From NCBI GenBank assembly GCA_037501455.1, contig CM074860.1, positions 37,334,501 to 37,398,500 of the forward strand: 64,000 nucleotides of DNA. Direction: 5' to 3'. Made by a program: the position numbers and the translations under genes. The notes under the pieces were generated by a model. The model had not been told where the DNA came from. It did no database searches and was given only the letters and a program-made list of their open reading frames with translations. The DNA is from Lantana camara (lineage: Eukaryota; Streptophyta; Magnoliopsida; Lamiales; Verbenaceae). This document shows positions 47,213 to 59,347 of the stretch, one piece after another (position 1 is the first letter of the stretch; every line of letters starts with the position of its first letter).

Positions 47213-47500
47213 GGGATAATTTACATGATTTAGGGCTGGGAATTCAAAATGCAATCATTTCCCGCCTAGGGAATCCCCCCACTTTTGGTAACCGCCTCAC
47301 GTCTCCCGGAGTGCACGCGCCCACGTTCCCACTCAGCATTAAATGCGGACTTGACATCATTCAATGTGGTGTCAGATTGTGTCCGTTACGGAAGGCCAGC
47401 GGTCACATCTCTAAGTAAAGGCGTGACCCTCGGACATTCAAAATTCAAGGCTCCTTCTTTATAAATTCTACAGTACGCTCGAAGCGATACAACAGAATTT

Positions 47501-47511
47501 GGGGGGCAAAA
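47501..47511 (+). other. polypurine tract of the Tat element
   Basis: GGGGGGCAAAA directly precedes the TGATGAG start of the 3' LTR, as expected for the plus-strand primer. A single C interrupts it. Confidence 0.7.
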
Positions 47512-48372
47512 TGATGAGACCTAAAATCACACTCGAATCAGAGCCGTCCACGTGTCAGCACATCTCTGGCTAAGGCCAAGACGCTCGCATTGATGGGCTC
47601 GTGAGCCTTCCCAGCCCACTCATTTGCCAGCTGATATAAACCGTCAAGCAGCGGACGACAATTCAGGTAAAGGGCCAGAACCGACGAATTTGAGGCTCGC
47701 ATCGCGGCCCTCAGGGTTACCCTTCTCAGGGAAGCACCCACATGGGGGGCCCCATTAATGACGCTCGGGATTTTGGCGCTCAAAGGTCATCTATCATGGG
47801 GGAGCCCATCTGTGGATTGTTCGAGCGTCACCAACGCTCGGGAGTGACCCTACTTCTCATGCGACGGATCCTAGCCTTCACAAGCGGGTTTTGGTCCATC
47901 ATCCCGCGCGACCCTCGCCAACAACCTCTGACACAAAGGTAGTGCGCACCATTGTACCTGACACACCGCCTCCTTTGCAGAAACGTCACTCTCACACCCT
48001 CACAGGCTGCCACGTGTTAGGGCAACACAGGTTTGGGACCACACGGTCAATTTACCCATTTACCCTCGCCCCTAACATATAAATAAGGGGAGAACACATG
48101 CATTCTGCCCCAAGTCATCTTCTTCACTAAATACCACACAACCGAACTGGGCATCATCTTTCCTCTGCATCTTCACCTTCTCAAAAGTCTCATATACTCC
48201 ACCATTTTCTGCACCTTTGCTGCACAATTTCTTGGTGTTATCCTAGCTGGAAGAACCCACGCTCATTGGAAACCCAGTTCCTGAGGCTCCTACGCCTGTG
48301 ATGGTCTTCCCTCCTACGTACAAATTCTAAAGTGATTGGTGTCTAAATCCTTCACAAGTTTCTGCACCATCA
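47512..48372 (+). repeat. 3' LTR of the Tat element, 861 bp
   Basis: It differs from the 5' LTR by ten substitutions and one inserted C as counted by eye, the inserted C lying in CACACCCTCACAG near 48000. It ends CACCATCA immediately before the TSD copy TGTGT, whose last three bases are also the first three of the Tekay-2 LTR. Confidence 0.95.
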
Positions 48373-48374
48373 TG

Positions 48375-51348
48375 TGTAACGCCCCAACTTTTCGGTTGTA
48401 CAGGTATGACGTATGTGTTTATATAATTGCATATTTCATTATTTAATTATATTAATATTTATATGTTATTTAGTTAATCTTTTAATTATTTGAATATTTG
48501 TTATGAATTATTTGAATTCTTAAACGTACGAACGTATTTGATTATGAATGAGTGCCGTTTGCATTCGATTTGCTTTCCGAATTTCGTGAAAATTTGGTAT
48601 GCATGAGTTATGTGTATTATGATTATGTTTTGATGCTCGTTAATTGATTTCGGACTTGTTTGAGTTAGTTTCGGAATTATTTTGTTAAACGGAACCGAAA
48701 GGGGCAAAAGAGCATTTAGCGCACCTTGGGTTTCGGGCGTCATAACATAAGCTCGGGAATTCGGATTCGGATTCCATCATCTCCTTTGGACTCGTACCAA
48801 AGATTCGAGTTCAATGGAATAAGCCTTATATTTTTCTAAGCCCGTTCGGACCTCCGAAATTCAACCGAAACAAGTTTCGTCCGCACATTTGCCACCCTTA
48901 GCCATAATGATCATAACTTAGCCAATTTTCAACCAAATTAAGCCAACTTGGGACCCACAAGCTCACAACTTGATGCATTATCTGATTTTTTCCCCTTCCA
49001 GCTTATTTTAAACACAAAGAGAGAGGAAAGTTCAGCCAAAGCCAAGAAACCCTCCATTTTCATCACTATTCATCCCTTCATGATTTAGAGCTCATAACTT
49101 CTTCAAACTTCAACCAATCCGGAAGGTAAGCATATAATTGTGATCACCACTACCTTGTGGTCTTTTGAAACAATAGGTTGCATGTCTTCATGGAGATTTG
49201 ATGATATTTTGAAGATTTGAATGAATAGTATAAATTTTCGTATGAATTCTTGATCATCTACATTCCTTTGAGTTTTGGTTAGTTTGAAACATGAATAATG
49301 ATCACTCTAGCTTCCTTAATGCATTTATGGACTTGGCTTTCATGGTAGTTGAGTATTGATTGAGTTACCATTAATGAACTTGAATTGCTTGAGGTTGAAG
49401 AATCATGTATATGATCATCCCTTTCCTCTTCTTTCTTATTCGATGAATACATGATGTTGGGTATTGTAATTGCCATTTTTAAGCTTCATTTCATGCCTTT
49501 AATTGCTTCCTAAGAGTGTCTTGGAGCTGCCTCTTATTTTCAAGCTTTTTCCCTCGCGAAGCAGAGCATACTCTGCTCTAGAATTTCGAGCACGAAAGCT
49601 CGACACGACCGTGTCATGATTGCCTTGAAATTGGATACGACCGTGTTGTTCTCTGGGAACTCGAATTTTATTTTTCAAAATTTGGACACGTCCGTGTCTA
49701 TTTATAAAGAAAACCTGACGAAGCCGTGTTGAACATTTGAACTTGGGATTTTACTTTTTAAAAATCGGACACGGCCGTGTCCAACCCCTTTGAAAACATA
49801 ACACGGCCGTGTTACACTTGTTGGCAGCCTCGAAGTTCTCTTTCGTTGCTTCTCATTATTTTTCCCGCTTTATTATGGCCTATATACAACATAAACTCGT
49901 TGAACTATGTGTTATCATGGTGGCATGAGATTCATGGATCGAATTGATTTGATTATGAAAGCAATGAACGTGAAGGAATGATTTTGCTCGTTTATATGAC
50001 TTTAATGCATTAATTGTGCATATGAACATGTTTATAACATGATTATATCTCTCAAACACCTCACATCATGTTCATAGTATCGCCGTTCATCGTATTTGGT
50101 CATTTGGAGTCTCACTTCACCTCTTTTCACAGATTTGGGTCCGAACGGAGACGAGGCCGATCTTTGAGGCTCTTTCACCATTTCTTTTACTTTACAAGGT
50201 GGGTTTTTCTTCTAATAGTTAAATGACCCGATATATCCCCAATGTTTAAAGATTTAACCCAAACTATTATACTTATATATCGAGTCTTTTAAAGAGTAAA
50301 TGATTTCAAACGTAAAGCCTTTCCTTATGTAACCCTACCTAATGATTTTGGCGAGAACATGAATGCAAGCACTGAATGGGGCCCAGGAACTTAGTGTACG
50401 TGGCTATCTGGGGAGGCAAGGGCTGACGGTGATCCCGTGTACTAGTTCCAACCAAACTACGGTGATACCGACCCTCGCTACGAAATTAGCGAGGAATGGG
50501 AGCTGAGGCCTTCGGGGATTCATGTACCCCACTAGCCATAATGAATGGGTGGCCGGGCCTTGCAAACCTGTCCACCACCCGGAGGAAAAAGGCATATGAA
50601 CGATTGAATGAAAGAATCGAATGAATGTGTAAGAAAGAATTGTTGTGTGATCACCCATGAATGAATGATCAATGCATACAGAAGGTGTAGGTTGGAGATT
50701 ATGAACGCCCACTAGCCGGGCCTCGAATAACCTAATGAATGAATATGATAGTTGTAATCCCGTTGATGTTTTTCTTTATTTTACCCACTTAGGAAATTAT
50801 TGTAAAACTTCATACGGGATTATGGCTTGCATGTATATGTTTTATTTCCGTGATATTGTATACTTATGCCCTGTTTTATACCCACCAGTCCCCTTTGGAC
50901 TGAACCCGTTTTGTTTTCAGTTGTGTGGTGCAGGTTAGGAGTGCTAGGCGGGAATACGAGTAGTCTAGGTCTTGTATTTTAGTCTAGGATTTTCTTTTGG
51001 TTACACTCATATTACTTCGGATATTTTCTATGTGATTATGAACTTTGGGCGCATATTGTAATGTGAGCTGTGATGGCCTTTTGAATACTTGTATATATGG
51101 TAATTATATTTTGGAGCTTGAAGGCTCATTGTAAATGTTTCAGTTTATGACTTGCTTCCGTTTTAATGTCGTTGCTCTGATTTATTTGTATCCCGTTCTT
51201 GAATAGTTTAAGGGTTAGCTCTCGCATAGCATAGCGAGTGTGTTATGTCCCCGTTCACCGTGACTTGGCACGTGTATGGACTCTCTATTTCATATACGGG
51301 TCGAGTCTCGGTGCAGGGGGATGTGGAGTCTCGCGCTCGGGCGCTACA
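48375..51348 (+). repeat. 5' LTR of Tekay-2 (family T), 2974 bp
   Basis: It starts TGTAACGCCCC and ends CGGGCGCTACA. The exon-1 donor follows 49125 (GGAAG-GTAAG), the mini-exon is 50133-50198 (66 nt), GGGCCTTGCAAACC is near 50556, and GCTAGGCGG is at 50943-50951 with a decayed partner TCGCATAGC at 51222-51230. Confidence 0.92.
49602..49813. repeat. cluster of GACACG-NN-CGTGTC palindromes in LTR-T (5' copy)
   Basis: The copies include 49602-49615, 49685-49698, 49767-49782 (GGACACGGCCGTGTCC) and 49800-49813 (AACACGGCCGTGTT), with half-degenerate ones near 49633-49647 and 49717-49735. A TTTTTCCCGCTTTATTATGG stretch followed by CCTATATA comes next. Confidence 0.88.
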
Positions 51349-51356
51349 ACCTTAAG

Positions 51357-51369
51357 TGGTATCAGAGCC
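51357..51369 (+). other. tRNA primer-binding site of Tekay-2
   Basis: TGGTATCAGAGCC, eight bases after the 5' LTR, matches the complement of the plant initiator tRNA-Met 3' end. Confidence 0.9.
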
Positions 51370-51562
51370 TAGGGTTGCAAAACCCGGGCTCTCGTGTCGT
51401 GTTGAGTCAGTATAAATCGTACGGCTTTAGGAACTAATTGTCAACGTATCTTTTATGCATTTTTTATGTGCTTATGTGCTTTAATTATTGATTTTGCTTG
51501 AATTAATTGCACTCTCATGCATGGACTAAAAATAGCACGCATTCCAGTGTTTCTTTGATAGG

Positions 51563-53370
51563 ATACCTCCTCGTAGACATCGAGATAGATCTTCAGAGCG
51601 GCGTCATCGTCGTGATCGCTCTCCTACACCACAACAACAACCACAGCCTCCTCCGATGAATATGGAGAATTTCATGGATGCAGTTTTCAATTATGTTGAG
51701 CACCGTAGGGCTCAAGCTCCACCACCACCAAAGCAGCCGGTTGAGCAACCAGCAACTGCACCAAATAATCGGGATCCTCATGGGGTATTTCTGAGCTATA
51801 ATCCTCCTCGGTTTTTTGGCTCTATAGATGATGCGGTTTCCAAAGGATAGCTGACGAGGATCGAGAGGATTTTTAGTGTTCGACAGTTTACCACACAGGA
51901 GAAGGTTCAGTTTGCCATATTTCAATTGGATGGCGAGACATATGATTGGTGGGAAAGAACGAGAGCGAAACTTGAGGTTGATAGAGAGGAAGTTACGTAA
52001 GAAGTGTTTAAAAGGGAGTTTCGAGAAACTTTTATACCCGAGGTTGATAGGGAACGCAAGGAGCAGGAATTTATGGATTTAAAGCAATGGAATCGCACCA
52101 TGGCTCAATATCTTGCCATTTCCAATAGACTCAGGAAATATGCTCCTCATATCGCCGAGATGAGAAGAGGAAAGCGAGGAAATTTATTGTTGAATTGAGA
52201 CAGGACTTGAGGCATGGTCATGCTGGGCATAATTTTGAGTCCTTCGTGGATACAGTACAACGGGCTTTGGTTCAGGAGGAGGAATACAAGAAAAGGGACC
52301 CGGTTATTAAATCCTATGTGGGACAAGGATTGGGGATGGGAAAGAGACCTATAGTTCAAGCTGCTCCACCAACCAAGGATCCTTTTAAGAAACCTCGTAA
52401 CACAGGACCGATTCCACAAGCTCCCCAGGCATTACCGCCACCTATGGTACCACGCTGAGATAAACCTCCCTGCATTCATTGTGAAGGACCGACCCACACC
52501 TACAACAATTGTCGAAAGAGGTTGGGATTGTGCCTTATTTGTGGAAAAGGGGATCACATGGCACATGCTTGTCTTGACAAGACTCCAGGTTATCAAGGAG
52601 GAGCACCAAGGCCTATGATTCAAGCCCGTACATATGCCCTTGAGGACGAGGAGCAGGATGTCGAGGCCAATCCTACCGCCGTGGTTGAAGGTACCATATG
52701 CATACATAACATGAACATTCATTCACTCTTTGATCCTGGTGCCACACATTCCTTTATTTCGTGTGAACTAGCTGCTACTCTGTGCTTGCCTGTTATCTGG
52801 TTGAACTCTTGTTACTTGGTTAGTTCCCCTCTCGGGGGAAGTCTTGAGACAGATCGGGTTGTTCGGGGTTGTTCAGTGAGTTTGGAAGACAGAGACCACC
52901 ATAAGGATTTTATTGTGATGCCGATGAAAAAGTATGGGGTCATTCTAGGTATGGATTGGTTGTTCAAGCACCGGGCTACAGTTGATTATTTTGCGAAGAA
53001 GGTTAAGTTGGGTGAAGAGCTGATTGTGGGTATTGGTTCGAAGATTGTACCGCTCTTGTCTTTTACTGAAGCTCAGAAGTTAGTAAGAGAGGGAGCCACG
53101 GGATATATTGCTTATCTCCTCAATAAGCTAAAGGATCAAACAAGGTTTAAGGATACCGCCGTTGTGAAGAAATACCCTGATGTTTTTTCAGAGAATTTGG
53201 GGTCTTTACCACTGGATCGGGAGATTGAGTTTGTGATAGACTTGTATCCAGGAGCACAGCCGTATTCTAAGACTCCTTACCGTATGGCTCCGCCCGAACT
53301 AAAAGAGTTGAAAATTCAGCTTGAAAAGCTACTTAAGACTGGGTATATCCGACCGAGTTCTTCACCTTAG
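51563..53370 (+). pseudogene. Tekay-2 gag and protease, broken
   Basis: Homology begins PPRRHRDRSSERRHRRDRSP, where ATA (51563-51565) stands in the place expected for the start codon. Stops lie at 51848-51850, near 51998 and at 52456-52458. The reading frame shifts by one near 52155. Recognisable parts are the gag core (FQLDGETYDWWERTR, FRETFIPEVDRERKEQEFMD), two zinc knuckles with all ligands (CIHCEGPTHTYNNC and CLICGKGDHMAHAC) and protease (LFDPGATHSFIS, VILGMDWL). From 52522 to 53370 the frame is open for 282 codons and ends at a TAG in the RPSSSP stretch at the start of reverse transcriptase. Confidence 0.85.
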
Positions 53371-55379
53371 GGTGTACTGGTTCTCTTTGTCAAGAAGAAG
53401 GATGGGACTTTGAGAATGTGTATCGATTATCGAGAGTTGAATCGGCTGACTCTAAAGAATAAGTATCCTTTACCCCACAGTGAAGATTTGTTTGACATGT
53501 TAGAAGGTTTAGGGGTATATTCAAAATTGGATTTGAGACAAGGATAGTATTAGTTGAAAATCCGGTAAGAGGATATTCCGAAGACAGTATTCAACACCCG
53601 TATGGGCATTATGAGTTTGTAGTGATGCCGGATTAACTAATGCCCCAACAGCTTTTATGGACATGATGCATCGGATTTTTCGACCTTATCTCGATAAGTT
53701 TGTGGTTATCTTCATAGATGATATTCTTGTGTACTCCAAGTCTCCGGAAGAGCATGCTCGACATCTCAGAGTGGTTTTAGATATTTTGAAGGAACATCGG
53801 TTTTATGCTAAGTTCAGTAAATGCGAGTTTTGGATCGACCGGGTAACTTTCTTAGGCCACATTGTCTCGAGTAGAGGTCTAGAAGTAGATCCTTCGAAGA
53901 TTGAGACAGTTACTTAGTGGCAAAGTCCGAAGAATGCCTCAGAGGTAAGAAGTTTCTTGGGTTTGGTAGGCTATTATCGGAGATTCGTGCAGGACTTTTC
54001 AAAGATTGCTGCCCCTTTGACCTAATTAACTAAGAAAGAGGCTAAATCTGAGTAGGATGAGACGTGTGAGGCGAGCTTCCGGATCTTGAAGGAAAAGTTG
54101 ACAACTGCACCAGTGTTGGCACTTCCCGAAGGTATAGAAGGATATACAGTGTATATGGACGCCTTGAAAGAGGGTTTGGGTTGTGTATAACTGCAGAATG
54201 GAAAAGTGATTGCCTACGTCTCCAGGAAGTTGAAAGAGCATGAACAGAACTACCCCACTCACGATCTCGAATTAGCAGCGGTGATCTTTGCTTTGGGTAA
54301 GTGGAGACACTATCTCTACGTAGTCTCCTTCGAGATCTTTTCCGACCAAAAGAGTCTGCAATATTTATTCTCTCAGAAGGAGTTGAACAAGAGACAACGG
54401 CGTTGGATGGAATTCCTTGCGGATTTTGAGTGCATAATTTGATACCATCCTGGCAAAGCCAACATGGTCGCAGATGCGCTTAGTAGGAAGGCTAGCGTGT
54501 CCAATGTGAAAGTGGAAGTTGGAGATGAGATAGAGCCAATCAAGTTAAGGGCTAGTGTTCGTAATATTTCGGTTCAACCAGATCTTCAGCAGAGGTTATT
54601 TGAGGCTCAGAGAGTTGATTCCGAGGTTCAGAGGTTAACAGAGAAAGCTCGAACTGATCCAGAGTGTCCGTTTGGGTTTGATAATATGGGGCTTCTAAGG
54701 TTTAAGAACAGAATTGTCGTACCTGGAGAGTTGAATCGGATTATTCTTGAAGAGGGTCATCGGTCAGGTTATTCGATACATCCCAGAGGCAATAAGATGT
54801 TCAAGGATCTGAAACAGTACTACTGGTGGAATGGTCTCAAAAGGGATGTGATGAACTTTGTGAAGCACTGCATGACCTGCCAGGTAGTGAAGGCAGAACA
54901 CCAAAAGCCGTCAGGGCTACTTTAGCCATTGCCTATTCTGGAGTGGAAGTGGCAGCAGATAGCAATGGATTTCGTTTCAGGTTTGCCAAGAGTGAAGGGT
55001 CGTCTTGATGGAATTTGGGTTATTGTGGATCGATTGACAAAGTCGGCTCATTTTCTTACCATCCGGATGTCCGACAAAGTAAGCAAGCTAATTAAGAAGC
55101 ACTGTGATGAGATCGTTAGACTTCATGGAGTACCGGTTAGTATCGTGTCAGATAGAGATCCAAGGTTTACTTCAAGATTTTGGCAAGAACTTCAGAAGAA
55201 TTTGGTGTCGAGACTTCAGTTTAGCGCAGCTTTCCATCCTCAGACAGATGAACACTCAGAAAGGTTGATCAGGTATTTGGAGGATATGCTGAGGGCGTGT
55301 GCTTTGGACTTTCAGAGCTCGTGGAATGAGCAGTTGCCATTAATCGAGTTTGCTTACAACAATAGCTACTAAGCCTCGA
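53371..55379 (+). pseudogene. Tekay-2 reverse transcriptase, RNase H and integrase N-terminal and core, broken
   Basis: Reverse transcriptase starts [19 protein letters not shown], with stops near 53547 and 53553 and a frame shift near 53600. It then runs open with [15 protein letters not shown] (intact IDD). RNase H follows with several stops but keeps YMDA, LELAAV and SDQKSLQYL. 54464-55372 is almost continuous. It contains [14 protein letters not shown], the zinc region YSIHPRGNKMFKDLKQYYWW with HCMTC, and integrase Asp motifs MDFVSGLP and VSDRDPRFTSR. HPQTDEHSERLIRY carries the Glu region with EHS in place of the usual GQS. A TAA follows NNSY, and the solo LTR-A begins eight bases after 55379. 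Confidence 0.85.
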
Positions 55380-55387
55380 TAGAGATG

Positions 55388-58300
55388 TGTAGCACCCCGC
55401 ACGTGAGGCGCCACATCCCCCGCACTAAGGCTCAACACGAGTAACGAAATAGTAAATCCGCACCCGTGTCAAACCCTAGCGGACGGGAGACAAACATAAA
55501 AACCTTCCTAAGCTAGGCGGAACTAGACCCTGCAATGAAAACCAAATCACAATATATAGTGCATGGCAAAGCCCAAGTACAAACATACAAACCATAAACG
55601 GAATTTGGGCTCTTCAGGCCTCCTTTAAAACATAACAAAACCCAGTAAAAGCAATTCAATAACGATTACATAAATATTCAAGTCCAAGATACTACAGAAT
55701 CGAATCAAACATAAATCCAATACATGAATGAGTGCAGGGACTCTCCTAACCTAACTCGACCCACTTAAAGACTCCAAACACCTCCGCCTAGCTCGAAACT
55801 CCAAAGCCAAACCTGCACACTAAAGTGTTGGGGAGGGAGAGGGTCAGTCTCTAGAAGACTGAGTGAGCAGGAGCGATATACATATAGAAACATGCACATG
55901 CACGTCATAAATTCCGAACAAGGTTTTATTTGAAATTAGTTCCCAAAAGGGCAAGAGAATGATTAATCAATGCTCGGATTTTATGACTACTCATATTAAT
56001 TCATTACATTCATAAATCATACATAAACATAAGGCTCGGCGAGTGAGCGTGCACAATCTCCAACCAAACTCCGACCGTGTACGACAAATATCATTAATAA
56101 GTTGATTAGGTGTTCATGCGATATATCATAATACATGCAGACCATAAATCATATCATAAATATATTCGTTTGGGCAATCCGTGTCCCGGCTTTCCCGCAC
56201 GGTGCATAATCATATCAAAACATATACATAAGCATAAGCATAAATCATAACCAACCTTCTTCCTCCGGGTGGTGGACGGGCTTGCAAGACCCGGCCACCA
56301 GTTCATACATAGGCCAATGGGGTTTCATGACTCCCCCAAGGGCACTCAGCTCCCATTCCCCGCTAAACCTCCTCGCGAGGGCCGGTATCACCGTATATAA
56401 GGTGGGACTAGTACAAGGGATCACCGTCGGCCCTTGCCTCCCCGGATAGCCACTTGCACTAAGTCCCTGGGCCCGTGAACATATCATAAATGCATAATCT
56501 CGCCAAAACATTTACTTTCATACTTAGGATATATACTATAAGAAAACATACCTTACCGTGCAACTCGGCATATGCTATACACGTACCTCTCCGTGTCATC
56601 CTAATCCGTAGCTAGCATGAAGACACACGGTTTGGAGCATAGCCTCGTTGCAAAACCATTTTTAAGCTTATATACGCCCATACGTATAATTCAGAAGAAT
56701 TTACTCGATAACTTCATTTGAAAACCATATATATATAATCATAAGGTTTTTGGCCAAAGCTTTTCACATAAGGGTTGTAGGGTTTGTTACATAGCTAAAA
56801 CAAAACCACCCTCACCTGAACCGTGACGAAACAAGGAACGAGTTACCAAGTGACCGAAGGATCAAGATCTCTCCACCCTGGAGATAAACTGTACAAAAGA
56901 CAACATGACGTGTTCGTGAGACTCAAGACTCTAAATGAACCATATATGATGCACGGCAATGCTCAAGCATGATATGAAGGCATAAAGATCATATTAAGTC
57001 ATTCACTTGTTCATTCATTTTCATTCAAATTCTTCAATTCAAATCTCCAATCAAATTAATTCAAGAATTCAAATAGGAGCATAGAATATATTCAAGCTCT
57101 CCCGTAATGCTACCACATACTTCATATTACATAAGATAGCATATTTCCAAGGTTTGACAATAAGAAGGAATCATATGAAATAGAAAATGAATTACGCGAT
57201 TCATAAACGACATATAAACACACATAAACGGCAATAAGCAAAAGCATGCCTATAACTCATCCAAAAGCCATGAAATTAAACCAAAATGCTCCCAACATAT
57301 AGCAAAACAAGTTCATAGTTTAACACAAAAGGAGATAAAGTCATTCAGGAGGTGAAATAAATCAAAAACCGAGAAGGAAGTAACAAGGACTGCGCAAGGG
57401 AAGGGACACGGGGGTGTCACCCTTCTTAGCCAAACTGAGCCACGACCGTGGCTCATTACAGAGCTTCCCAGAAGGTGTGACACGCCCGTGTCTCACACTT
57501 ATGTGTAAATGAGACACGGGGGTGTCACGGTACAGAACTTAACCACACACAAAGTTTTACCGGCAAAACTGAACCCATGCCAAATCAATCCAAAAGCATA
57601 CCAAATCAACTCCAAATGCTATGAAACTTAATATAACACACATTTAGCATGTTAGGAACATTTTTCATTTAGAGTGAAAAGGATAAATCACACGTTAAGA
57701 TCATCTAAATCATGCAGCAAAACTGGGTCGCCAAAATCGCACATAAAAGCCCTATTGTTTCAATCAGCCATGATCAAGTACTTAGGGGTTGAATTTGGAT
57801 CTGAAACCTTGGGGAATGCATGCTAACATACTAAACAACTAATATACATCATATATATACAAAATGGCACAATTTAAAGCACATTATAATGACCAACAAG
57901 TTACAAAACGCAACAGCAACAAGTCTGTCATGAAGCATGCATAAAAACAGGCCATGTCTTTCGGTTTTGAGGCTTCAAATGGAACCAAATACTTGAAACA
58001 TGAATTCTAACATATAGAGAAATGAGTGTACATAATATCCATGCAAATTCACATGAAAAGAAGATCATTTGATCAAGCAACAAAGCAAAATGAACAGCAG
58101 CAGTTCGAAAAACAGGGGAAGCAGTTTGATCATCAAGTTTGGAGCTCCATATCTCATAATTTCACCAAAGGGTCAAGAGAGAAAATCCTCCTAATATCAT
58201 ATACTATCAGTTAGGAAAGAAATAGGTCAAGAAACAAGCTCATATGATCATGTATAAGCAAGAAAATCAGCTACACAAGCAAATAGGTCACAAGAGCAAA

Positions 58301-59347
58301 AATCCCTAAAAGTTCATATCAAACTCATCCCTCAAACCCTAACCAAATCTGATCCAAATCATGTATTAAATAGATGAAATCAAGCATAATAGAGTAGAGA
58401 AGACATAAATATTCATACCTTGAAGATTGGAAGAAGAAGGGAGGTGATTTGAGCTCAAAATCACAAGAATGGCCAAGGGTTTTCTTCCTTTCTTCTCTCC
58501 CATTTCTCTCGATCAGTTCCAGCTGAAAAGGGGCAAGTTTGGATCGGTTTTCAGAGCTAAAGGGGTAGGAGAAAGGCTTAACCCAAGGTACAAAAGTCAT
58601 GGTTAAGGTATGGTTAGGTTAGGTTAAGTAAAAAGGGTCCCACCATGAAGACTAGTCAACAAAAGGAGTTCTTCTTGCACGAGTTGTCCGTTACGGTTGG
58701 ATTTCGGAGGTCTTAATGATCTCAAAAAGGTATGAGGCTTGTTCCATTGTCTCCGAATCGTTGATACGAAGGCAAAGGAGGTGTCGGAATTCGAATCCGA
58801 ATTCCCCAGCTCAAGATATCACGCACGGAACCAAGGGTACGCTAAATGCTCGTTAGCCCCCGACTTGGTTCCACAATCAACATTAAATTCGTTAGCACAT
58901 CAAATGAATCCGAATACATAAAACGAGCATATAGGCATGTTCATAACACACATATTTACGGCATACTAAATTTCCATACCATTCCGACATCATTACATAT
59001 ATGAACGAAGTACAAATAGAACACTCATGCGCATGAATGAATTCATAACGTTATAAATTAATTACTAAAACTTAAATTCCATTTTAATTAAATTAAAACC
59101 AACTAATAACATGTTGAAATTAATTAACGAAATTACCGAAATAGTTAAGGTAACACGAAACCTTAATTAAGAAATTAAACACTAAATATCAAAGTAAAAT
59201 AAAATGAATTAATGAAAATAACCATAGTCTATAGTTTAAATCAAATATAAACACTTATAAACAATTAATCATATAATTAAATAATTAAATTGTGCAATTT
59301 ATAAACAATTACGCCACATTATTAAAACTGAAAACTGGGGCGTTACA
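55388..59347 (-). mobile_element. solo LTR, family A (minus strand), 3960 bp, in Tekay-2 integrase
   Basis: It runs from TGTAGCACCCCGCACG to GGGGCGTTACA with no coding region. Flanks share GATG (55384-55387 and 59348-59351); a 5-bp TSD AGATG would require the LTR to end one base earlier. Removing it rejoins the integrase frame directly. GCTAGGCGG is at 55512-55520 with exact partner CCGCCTAGC at 55784-55792. The GG.CTTGCAAGACCC motif is near 56280, and the U3 20-bp palindrome at 58786-58805. It is about 290 bp longer than the plus-strand LTR-A. Confidence 0.9.
57405..57526. repeat. cluster of four CG-core palindromes in the minus-strand LTR-A
   Basis: The copies are 57405-57418 (GACACGGGGGTGTC), 57436-57455 (TGAGCCACGACCGTGGCTCA), 57475-57498 (24 bp with GTGTGAGACACG-type arms, one side imperfect) and 57513-57526. 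The second copy has different arms (GAGCCACG/CGTGGCTC) from the rest of its family. Confidence 0.85.

Larger units (their letters stand above)
36650..48372 (+). mobile_element. complete Tat-lineage Ty3/gypsy retrotransposon, 11.7 kb, TSD TGTGT
   Basis: LTRs are at 36650-37509 and 47512-48372, with TGTGT at 36645-36649 and 48373-48377. Order: LTR, tRNA-Asp-type primer site, gag-protease, pol (RT, RNase H, second RNase H, integrase), antisense gene, polypurine tract, LTR. By eye the LTRs differ by ten substitutions and one 1-bp indel, about 98.7% identity, so the insertion is recent. The second, archaeal-type RNase H and an antisense gene 3' of pol are traits of the Tat group (Grande, Retand, Ogre relatives). 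Two in-frame stops lie between gag-protease and the rest of pol. Confidence 0.95.
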
